Source of the DNA: Durusdinium trenchii
Taxonomy: Eukaryota; Sar; Dinophyceae; Suessiales; Symbiodiniaceae
Assembly: GCA_963970005.1 (NCBI GenBank)
Contig: CAXAMN010008535.1
Coordinates: 44,597 to 108,596, forward strand
Reading direction: 5' to 3'
DNA length: 64,000 nucleotides
Shown: positions 55,342-64,000 of the stretch, in pieces
Layout: every line of letters begins with the position of its first letter
How positions within the stretch are numbered: position 1 is the stretch's first letter
The notes under the pieces: generated by a model
Told to the model about the DNA's origin: nothing
Database searches by the model: none
The model's input: the letters and a program-made list of their open reading frames with translations, nothing else
Position numbers and translations under genes: made by a program

Positions 55342-57044
55342 CCATCACCATGTCCACTTAAGGCTTTTCTTTAGATTCTTTAGCTTCACCTTTGGAATAT
55401 GGGCACCTTGGGAACCCCAAACAAACTCTTTGCAGGCCCGCTTCATGTACCAAAAATGCTGCTTCTGCATGTGATGAACAATGACTACAACTACAAAACC
55501 AGGCAGGTCAGTATTTCATAGTATGTCTCGACTTCTTGGCAGTCAAGTCTGCCTTCGAACAGTGCCAGCATGGGAAGCATGCAAATGGCTGCGAATATGA
55601 TGAAGCCTAAAGAATATGTTTATGTCTGGAAAAACTGCTCAGAGCAGCCCCTGTATATAGAGCCTATGAGTCAGTTTGAGTGCGTAGTCACTATCAGTCC
55701 AGATATTTGCACGCTTACTCAAGGCAATAACATGTATGATGTCGCAGAGCTTGGCTTGGCTTGTTGTTGCATTGCATCCCCACAATCTTGCCTGAACGTG
55801 ATTGAAAATCAGCAATGTAGATATTGATTTCTTTGTAACTTCTTCCCACCACCTTCCCCTGGCAACAATTGGGGGATGAGGATCAGTGGAATTCTCCAAA
55901 GCGATGGAGGGAGTTTGGTCCAGAAAGTGCTAAAGACGCTAAAGGGATCTAAAGCAAGAAACATGAACTCCATTCGCTTCCAGTTTTCTTTTGAATTACC
56001 CAGGTGTGACAGAAAAGACAGAATAACAACTTCACGTGTCGCATAATTCATTGTTTCAGGATGAATGATCCACGGGGTTTTACACGGTCATTTAGCAAAA
56101 AAATATCTCAAACTCTCAGGACTGAAGGAGCCGCTCAGCAAGCATAGGAACTTCTGTGGTGAAGACCAGTGATGAAGAATCAGCAAGATGGGCCGGGCGC
56201 TAGAGATAAATTGCTTATATAAACCTTTGCCGGAGTCACAAACAATTTCAGTCTTCGAATTATTTTGCAAGCACATGTTTTTCTAGTCCGATTTTCAATT
56301 CAACATCCACGATGCTCTCATCATTTGCTTTTTGTCTCCTCTCATCACATCTCGCACTAACAATCTCCTGGCCTCAAACTGTCCGTCCATTTTGAACTGT
56401 TGAACTCTTTGTAAAGGATGCGAACTATCCCGGTACTACCCGTGGTCTAGCGTCCTTGTTCCTAGTAGTTTCTTGCTCCTAGTAGTACGGCCAGGAGCCC
56501 CTACTAGCGTCCTTGCTCCTAGTAGCGATGCCCTTTGTTCCTAGTAGCGTCCTCCTTATTTTGTGTGCCATCAATTTCGATTGTTAACCTAAGTTGTCTC
56601 CTGACAGCTCCCCGATCGCGCCCAGCTCAGCAGGAACCGTGTAGCCAGCTTTTGTTCACCCTTCTCCTGTCACATTTGGAGATTCTTGGTATACACGTTT
56701 ATCCAGCTGGTTCGAGGCTTGGGTTTCGGCTATAGTTGTGAATGTGTTCACGGTATCGAATCACGGGCCTCACGGGCCTGCCGCCGTGTGTTCAGGAGAT
56801 ATCAGCTTGCTGCTGATGCGTCTCAGTGGGGAGGCTGAGCTTTTGCGTTGGGTTTATATAATATATGTTCAGCTAGAGATGTTCAGAGATGTTCAGAGTC
56901 TTTTAAAGGACACATACTATATGTCCTTTGTGGTTTGTGGTTTGTAAGATGGGTGGATCAGCAATGTTCACGACCATGATGGTGACAATTCGATGCTTTC
57001 TCTGAGCTTCTTTGTAACGAGGATTGCTCAATGGACGAACCGAC
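55342..57044. other. No confident gene; repeat at 56455-56548
   Basis: A plus ORF at 55570-55827 (MKPKEYVYVWKNC) lacks a clear family. The CTAGTAG/CCAGGAGCCCC repeat occurs at 56455-56548 (TCCTTGTTCCTAGTAG and similar units). Confidence 0.35.
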
Positions 57045-57110
57045 ATGCATCCCCGCGTGTTCATCAGGTGGCTCCTCTTATGCTTGGTTGTCTTCGTTTC
57101 AAGCCCACAG
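57045..57110 (+). CDS. Signal-peptide exon
   Basis: ATG at 57045 encodes MHPRVFIRWLLLCLVVFVSS, then PQ, and ends exactly before a GTGATC donor; it is 22 codons, phase 0. The composition is that of a secretory signal. It is a candidate first exon for the fibro-slime gene that follows, but no continuous join is shown. Confidence 0.4.
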
Positions 57111-58181
57111 GTGATCACAGGTGTTGTGGGTTGCCCCGGGTTGACTGTGGCATCCAAGCCCCTGCCTCGCAGCTTTTTTGCGGCTCAATTCTCAGTTGGA
57201 CCACTTGGGTCAGATGCTTCGGCTTCTTGGCTTGTTGTGCCCAGCCATCATTTGCAGCAGCCGAGTGGAGCATTTTTAGTGTGTTTGTTGTTTGTTAGAC
57301 CGGTTGTGCAGGTGACTCTGCTAGTTGTGCTCGCAGCTGTTGGCTCCACGAAAAGACTTATTTTCACAGCTCAATTGATTTTTTCCATCAAGCCTAGCTG
57401 GCTTCGCTGGCCTTGAGGTTCTTCATCTCCTTGATACTGTACTGGACGAGGCTTCGGATGTCCTAGCAAAGGGCCAGGTTTGCACAAGCCCGTACTGTAG
57501 AATTGACCCAGAAACCCAATTGCAGTGATGCCATCGCTAAAGGTCACAAGGGAATGGATAGCTGAGCAGGACTATCAATGCAAAGAACACAGCAAATCGA
57601 AGAGCGTGAGCTTTCTCAAATTCTGGGATTGGACAGGTTATACTGTTATATTTTTTAGATATTTGTTTTCCTCGATCTAAAGGGAGTGCGTGTGTGGCAC
57701 TTGTTTTTTGCATCGTGAAATTTGATCTACGGACCATTGGTTTTGGAACGAGCCTTTTGAAAATAGTGGAGCAGGAAAGCAGAGCAAAGGAAAGGGCGGG
57801 AAACGTGAACAGACAATCAAAGGCATATTTTGTATTGACAAAGACCATGCAAATGCCGTGCCTGTCGTGAGCACACTTTACATTGGTCAAGAGATACCAT
57901 GCCGCTTGGTGTCATGAGTCATAATTGATATAGTGTGTTATATATATACCCATATATATATATATTAAGGTTTTAATTCTGTTTAATGGGGCACTAGTTT
58001 GATGTTGTTCATTGTGTTTGTCAATTCAGAATTCAAGACTGCATTCTTCAATCATCCAATCCGATTTGACTCTAACACGCGTTCCACCATCTTCTTGATC
58101 TACACCGATGTGGGTCTTTCACGCTCAGTATATTCTCTCGGGTCGGACGGGTCGGACTGTTATGCCGAACCTTGGGTTGTG

Positions 58182-58690
58182 ACTCCACAAGGGTTGTCAG
58201 CGACCGGCTCTCGCAGGAGCGAAGCCTCGCCCGCCTGCACGTCTTGTGCGAAGCAAGAACATGTTCTTCTTCAGCACGGAATCTTGGGAGTTGCTGGAGG
58301 TTGCTTCACTGTTTTGTGCAACAGTTTTGTGTTGAAGTACCATTCCTGGCTGGTTTGGTCCGATTGAACCTGGAAAACAAGGTCGCTTCACTTCTTGACA
58401 TGTTTTTAAAGAAAAGTGTTTGCAGTTGAAGAGCTTCCAGGTTAGAAGATCACAAAATGAACGTAAGGGGACCTCTTTGTGATCACTGGATGTCAGTGGG
58501 TCATTATTGGGTCAGAGTTTCCTTTGGAGGCAGTCAGACATGCAGCCACACCTACAACGGTTTTTAGCCAAGTATTAGGTTTTGGAAACAAAGCCCTCTG
58601 ACATGTGTAGACTCAACTCGCATGTGCCCAGGGAAGGGATCACTGAATCGGAAGATATCTTTTGGCCGCAAGGAGGCCTCAGGGCAAAAG
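58182..58690 (+). CDS. Two exon-like stretches before the fibro-slime gene
   Basis: At 58183-58250 the frame reads VVSDRLSQERSLARLHVLCE, and at about 58630-58680 REGITESEDIFWPQGGLR. Both sit between plausible AG acceptors and GT/GC donors and are GC-richer than the flanks. They may link the signal exon at 57045 with the fibro-slime exons. The function is unknown. Confidence 0.3.
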
Positions 58691-59029
58691 GTCGTTTTTG
58701 AAGGTTCTGCCAGGTCGAGAGGATTGAAGTTGAAAGCCGTGCTGATCCTGACAGATGCATTGACTCACTCTGTGGGAATCCATGCAAGCAGCTGCTGCAT
58801 TCAGCTTGTTTCAGCATTCTTCAAGAATTGGATGTGCCAACCACTGCTGATGACGTCTCAACAGTTTCCAACATGTGACCTCCCTAGAATTCACACAATC
58901 ATGTTGGGGCTCCAAGCCATGCAAGCCATGGGTTCCCTTCACATACTGGTCGATTTTCAATCAGACAGGACAAGATAGGGGCCAGATCCTGCTTTGCTGC
59001 CCTCCCTCAAACGTCTCCTATTACCACAG

Positions 59030-62000
59030 ACGGATTCCACCTGGGCAGTCAATGGTGCCGATCATCAACTACGAGGGTTTGCCGGACACCATTTTCTTCG
59101 ATGCAGTGCTCCGAGACTTCAAGGCCGACCATCCAGACTTCCAGCGTCTTGGAGAGTCCGGAGAGGGCGGCGAAGTAACTTCATGTTACTAGTAGCGATG
59201 GCCTCCACCTAGTAGCGTCCGTGTTACTGAGCTGATTTCATTTTATAGAATCTTGGGGTCGATATCACAAATGTTCATCATGAAAGGAGTTTGGGTTTGA
59301 CGATGGGTAGAACACAAAGGTGTTGTCATAATGCATTAGCGATTGGGAGATGTCAATTTCTTGGGCACTGTATTTGAAGACACTTGGGTTCTTCTTGTTC
59401 GATGAACAACTCTCCACAATGGGGTCAAAGGGTCGCTGTCAAAAAGTACACCCAAGAAACACCGCAGTGGTTCCAATATTGTATATTCCATTATTGCATC
59501 CACTTATATAGTGGACCTTTTGTCAGTCACGTCAAGATTTTTTGGGGGTGATGGGCATCTTACACTATAGATACTATAGCTTCTTGTTCATAGTAGCTAC
59601 TTGCTCCTAGTAGTACGGCCAGGACACCCCAGTAGCATCCTTGCTCCTAGTAGCGATGCCCTTTGCTCCTAGTAGTAGTTACTATACAGCACCTCATCGT
59701 CACCGAGGTCGATGGACGGACACCAAGAGGCCGAAGCAGCATTTGGCCGAAGCGTAGGTAATTGTGACAGCGGAGCATAGTCTATGCTTTGGGCTTCAAC
59801 AGGTGTTCAGTCCACGATGTGGCTCAGTCTTGTGATGGATGTAAGGATGGTTAAGGCATTTAAGGCATGCGATCCAATGAACATTTCCACTGGCGCAGGG
59901 CTTGGTGGAATCGATCCTCGGTAGCGACAAGAAGCCAGTCTTCAAGGGGGGACCTCAGCTGCTTGGTTAAGGGAATGACGCCATCCTTCGAACGTGTTCA
60001 ATCAATCAAATAAACAATTGATCAATGCCATCCGCCATCCTTCGAACCTTCTCAATCAATCAATCAAACAAGTGATCAATGCCCAACACTGATGTGATTT
60101 TCTTATGCAAAGGGCAAGCATTGAGCTTGTAAAAGCAAAAGCCAGACCTGAATACACCACCATGGCATGTTTGCTCGAAAACGCAAAGTCCAGTCAGTCA
60201 ACCTCGGTTTGGGTCGATGCTCAATCGAATCCATGGAAGTGTCGAAATGCGATTCCTGCAAGTGGTTGAAAACGCAGCTAGTACTGTAACATGTTTGTGT
60301 AGTTTTGTGGAATTGGTAGTGGAAGGTGGAATGAGTGTTCAGTTGCAGTGCGAGACCCATGTGCAAACACTTAGTCAATGGGTGACTCCATAAGCTGTGA
60401 ACGTGTCTTCTAGCCGAAAAGATCATCGCAAAAGCTCAACATGTGGAAGTGCCAGCGACAGCTTTGCGGGTAGTTCGCAAAACGGAATCTAGCAGAAAGA
60501 ACTGGTTGAAGCATCAATCCGACGTGTAGGCCCAATGCTCGTACAAACGCAATCAGCAAGTATGAAACAGAAATCGATCAAGGTTCAGCATGGCTTAGGT
60601 GAGAGAACACCTGTATGTTTCAAAGGGGTGCACTGTTTTTATTTACTTGTCATTTGTGAATCGAAGGGATTTCACAGGAGCTCAGGCCACAGGCCATTTC
60701 AATGGCAATTGTTGAGTCGATTCAAAGGAGCTTACACACGGTGAGAGACGCTACTAGTAGCGATGCACTTGTTCCTAATAGCTTCTTGTTACTACTAGTA
60801 AGGCACTTGTTACTACTAGCGTGGCACTTGTTCACTTGTTCCTAATAGCTTACTTTAACTCGAGGGTCAGCTTGGTGCCAAAGCCCCATTTGCTGACCTG
60901 TGGGCTTGCCTAGGTTGTCGAACAAATCAAACTTTGATCAGTGGTTCAACGACGTCCCTGGCGTGAACCGGAGAGTGAACTTCAAGATGGACCTGCAAAA
61001 GACTGAGACAGGCGCATGATCCAGTGTCAAGCATTAAAGCCTTTTGGGCCTTTTGGTCACGAAGAGTGATAGATGTCGAAAGTCCCTCGAGCATTTGGGC
61101 TCGCTTCTGAGGATAGCGCGGGGTTAAGAGATGATGTTGTTAGTGGTACCAGTACAATGTAATGTATTCTCACTTGAGCATTTGGCTTTTTCCAAGCATT
61201 GTCATCTCCCTTGCTAAGACATCCTTGTTGGTAGCCTTCCCAAGCGCTTTGGGCATGAGAGTTTGGGAGGTCTGTTGACCACAAGAACTTTGTTTCAGAG
61301 CTTTTCGGGAAATAAAGCGGTGCATTTTTGAGAGGCACCTATGTGCATGACAATGCAACCTTTTTTCCTGTGGATGGCAAGGGCTGGAAGGACAGCACAT
61401 AGCACAGTTTAAGGCATTTACATTTAGAAGCCGCTTGCTGCATTAGGTAATATTAAAGGTATGAAAGCTGCAGATTTTGTCCAATCAAGCATAACATTTT
61501 GAGATATTCTGAGTTCTGTTCAGTAGAGGTGAGAACATGGGCATGTTCAGTGGTTTCTCCTGTACTGACAGGCATTTGTCCATGTTTTACTTCAGGAGAA
61601 ACAAGCAAATGCATCCCACCATGTGCTTAGTGTGAGGCTCGGATGTCCTACAGTCATTATATACTGGTAGTGTGATTGCAAGTGACTCCAGGATACAGCT
61701 GTGGCACTGGACGGCCTTGAGCACAACTTCTACTTCACATTGGAGCTACACACAACCTTTGTCTACAAGAGCGTGAAACTTACCTTGAGAACACAAGCAG
61801 TTATTGCGAGAAGTGTAAGGATCACAGTCAGGATTCTTGTGCCCAACCCAAACTTTTGGTTTCGTGGAACATGATCCATCCAGGTGGTGATGAGTTCACC
61901 TTTAGGGGCGATGACGATGTTTGGGTCTTCATGACACTCGGCGTTATGAGTTTGATTTGCATTTCAACCGGGAAGACGGAAGGGCTCATTTACGTTGTCA

Positions 62001-63660
62001 TACAGTACATGATGTAAACTCATTGAATACCAAGGTAACGAGGTAAATGTATCTACTGTATATATAATGATATTAGTTAAATAAATATGTGTAGAACATA
62101 CAGTTCGTTGCAAGCTGGCGGAACGAAGAGATCCGTGAAAACTGGCCAGGAATGACCAGCTTGTGATTGACTTGGGCGGTGTGCACAATCCAATGGACTC
62201 TCGGATCCAAAAGAGCTGTTGAAGGAGACCATGACGCGAGTCGTCACGTCAGGAGAAGACCTTCCAGGTGGACAGTCTGAACATTCCTCAGGCTGGACCT
62301 AAAAGCCAGTTTGGTCGTGCTACATGACTAGAATACAAACTGGGACATTTCCGAGTGTTAGGCAGTTCGTCCGCGAACGCTGCAACACATACAATTTAGA
62401 GCCATTGATTTCTATATATATAGGTATATAGACAAACAGCTTGGATAAACTAAACGGATAGACAGATGGTGGACTGAGATTATGACTTGAGGTGGATCAT
62501 GCACCAATGGTCCAAGAGTCAAAAACTAGACGGTTGATGACAGTTGCTGCATATAAATGAGTCAACATCTTCATTAGCAAGTCTCATGTTTAGGCTCCGA
62601 GCCAGTTCACGATTGGCTGTACGCCTTGGTGCGTGCCACAATCATTCTATACTGACTATACACGGAAGGAATCCCATCATGTGCACCTGCTTCTTGTTCT
62701 TAGTAGTAAGAATGCTCCCTAGTAGCTTCCAAAACTCTAATTATTGTCGTTCTGCACCATTTGTCCATCGGCTGAGTTCCCCGCAGGGTAGCGCCGTGGA
62801 GCTGAGCTTTTTCTTTGCTGAGCGAAGGTGCTGTGGCTCTGAGTTCCGCCTGGAGACCAGCATCACCCCGGTGAAAGCAGCTTGTTGTGAAGGATTTGTT
62901 TTCAAAAGAGATGGTGAAAGATGAACACTTGAAAAACCAATATGCATGATGGGCATATAGGAATCATATCAGCTGAGGGTTCTTGCACCATTTGGGGCGA
63001 TCCACACATCAGCCCCTTCGACAGTGGCCTTTTTGGTGCAGAGCCCGGTCCACCGGTGTCCATCTTGACGAGCGGCGACTATTGGCTAGTGAAGAACCAG
63101 GACTTTAAACGATGTAATCTCACATGGCCCTTTAAAGCGCCATGGGCCATTGGTTTGCTGCCAGACCTGAGGTTGAAATGTTCAGTTCTGGTGATTCTGG
63201 TGGACAAAGAAAACATGCTGTGCCTGACTTCTTGCCAGCAAAAGATGGAAGCTGCGAGGACATTCAAATTCAGGGTCGATATGGTACCACCATCTACACA
63301 GTGGCGGGTCAGCCACTGGGCGTTGAGTCTGGTGATAATACACAATGCATTGACAGTGAGGAAACCTACTGCAACTAGTTTGTGTCAATGGCAACGGATT
63401 TTGTCTATCAGCAGCAATTTTTAAAGATTTTTGAGTCGAGGTTTCAAGCCTCCATGCACGAATCGCAAACCCCAGACAGAGGTCAGCGTTGCTTGAGCTC
63501 GCAATTAGCGGATCCTTCATCAACAACTCGACCTTCATTGTTCGGCCTACGAAAGACAAGATGACCTGGGACAATGAGCACATCCTGCCATCGATCCCCT
63601 CTGAATTTGCCAAGCCTTTCTGCAGGCTCAAGTACTTGGATGGTGACTTGCGCCAAATCA
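59030..63660 (+). CDS. Fibro-slime and VWD-like domain protein, probably secreted
   Basis: This is an extracellular, presumably adhesive or carbohydrate-binding protein by family. Fibro-slime exons in order: 59030-59174 (LRDFKADHPDFQ), 59899-59960 (GLVESILGSDKKPVFKGG), 60914 to about 61013 (NFDQWFNDVPGVN), 61692-61770 (HNFYFTLELHTTFVYK), 61884-61932 (GDEFTFRGDDDVWVF), 62150 to about 62190 (NDQLVIDLGGVHNP) and 62787-62870 (VELSFFFAERRCCGSEFRLE). Joins agree in phase: GPQLLSNKSNF, VYKSGDEFTF and VWVFMNDQLV. A VWD-like part follows: 62978 to about 63090 (GSCTIWGDPHISPFDSGLFG), near 63250 (DIQIQGRYGTTIYT) and about 63489-63650 (ELAISGSFINNSTFIVRPTK). Introns at 59961 and 61771 start with GC, and 61933 appears to start with GA. 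The gene may begin at 57045 and probably continues beyond the window. Confidence 0.8.
59575..59680 (+). repeat. Dispersed CTAGTAG repeat array
   Basis: AGCTTCTTGTTCATAGTAGC is followed by CTTGCTCCTAGTAGTACGGC and TAGTAGCGATGCCCTTTGCT. It lies in the fibro-slime gene intron. A smaller unit is at 59190-59222, directly after the first fibro-slime exon. Confidence 0.8.
59980..60083 (+). repeat. ~52-bp tandem duplication
   Basis: GCCATCCTTCGAACGTGTTC then AATCAATCAAATAAACAATT is repeated as GCCATCCTTCGAACCTTCTC then AATCAATCAATCAAACAAGT, each followed by GATCAATGCC. Two copies differ at a few bases. It follows the second fibro-slime exon, in an intron. Confidence 0.8.
60748..60850 (+). repeat. 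Dispersed CTAGTAG/GCACTTGTT repeat array
   Basis: ACGCTACTAGTAGCGATGCA is followed by GCACTTGTTACTACTAG and CACTTGTTCCTAATAGCTTA. It is similar to the array at 52976-53166. It lies in an intron shortly before the exon at 60914. Confidence 0.8.
62690..62728 (+). repeat. Dispersed CTAGTAG repeat, diverged unit
   Basis: TTCTTGTTCTTAGTAGTAAG and CTCCCTAGTAGCTTCC form a short degenerate copy in the intron before the FAER exon. Confidence 0.6.
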
Positions 63661-63670
63661 CAAGGTTGTG

Positions 63671-64000
63671 AAGAGCCATAATATGTGTTTGTGAGATTTT
63701 GTGAGTGGCGCTCACAAGTAGGATTGAAATCCTCCACACTTTGCTCAAGTTCGCGGACTACCTATTTTTGCTACTCGCTACTTGAGTAGTTACTACACTC
63801 TGTAGCAGCTACAACCTGTTTTATCCTATTTCCGCGCAAAACTGCAGTGCTTGTTGGGCTGCTTGGTTTTCAGATGGAGAAATGATGAGAAATGGACTTC
63901 CGTACCCAGATTCAATCTCGGCTCGTTTGACAAGCAAGAAATGCCTTAATTTCTACGTCATTTCCAAGAACTCTCGTCTTCTACAGAGAGTCGTCGTTCT
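63671..64000. other. Window end, no exon assigned
   Basis: Probably an intron of the fibro-slime gene. A CTACTCGCTACTTGAGTAGT inverted motif lies at 63771-63791. The right edge cuts the sequence. Confidence 0.3.

Overview
The window looks like nuclear DNA of a dinoflagellate, most likely a Symbiodiniaceae-type alga. This is inferred from four things: genes broken into many short exons whose best reading frames join at GC-AG as well as GT-AG introns; dense dispersed repeats built on CTACTAG/GCGATGGCCTCC; a plastid-type presequence; and a LINE-like element carrying a cytosine methyltransferase. No tRNA, rRNA, CRISPR array or canonical dinoflagellate spliced leader was recognised. All exon boundaries were worked out by hand from phase and splice-site agreement and have no transcript support.

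Layout. 1-5.5 kb: mostly non-coding with one or two exon-like ORFs. 5.57-16.40 kb: a repeat array split by a 10.25-kb minus-strand non-LTR retrotransposon (5794-16042). The element has a 14-bp target-site duplication and a short A tail. It reads 5' to 3' as N-terminal region, C5-cytosine methyltransferase, a large unknown protein, a coiled-coil ORF1, then AP endonuclease-reverse transcriptase-zinc knuckle-RNase H. Several frameshifts make this copy a probable pseudo-element. A PDZ-like exon abuts the array. 19.4-25.0 kb: a multi-exon coiled-coil protein gene (+). 27.5-29.7 kb: a multi-exon gene (+) for a plastid (thylakoid-lumen-type) protein of unknown function. 30.8-31.4 kb: two exons of an unknown gene. 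33.0-52.3 kb: a calpain-type cysteine protease gene (+) with the catalytic Cys, His and Asn on separate exons; its largest intron holds a secreted class-3-type lipase gene (38.0-43.5 kb, same strand). 57.0-64 kb: a secreted fibro-slime plus VWD-like protein gene (+), probably running off the right edge.

Between and inside genes lie a 616-bp foldback element with relatives at three other places, a 1.9-kb TIR-bounded candidate transposon in an (AT)n tract, a near-perfect 46-nt hairpin, a 300-bp tandem repeat, a GC-rich minisatellite and many short (AT)n tracts. The host genes share no obvious pathway.
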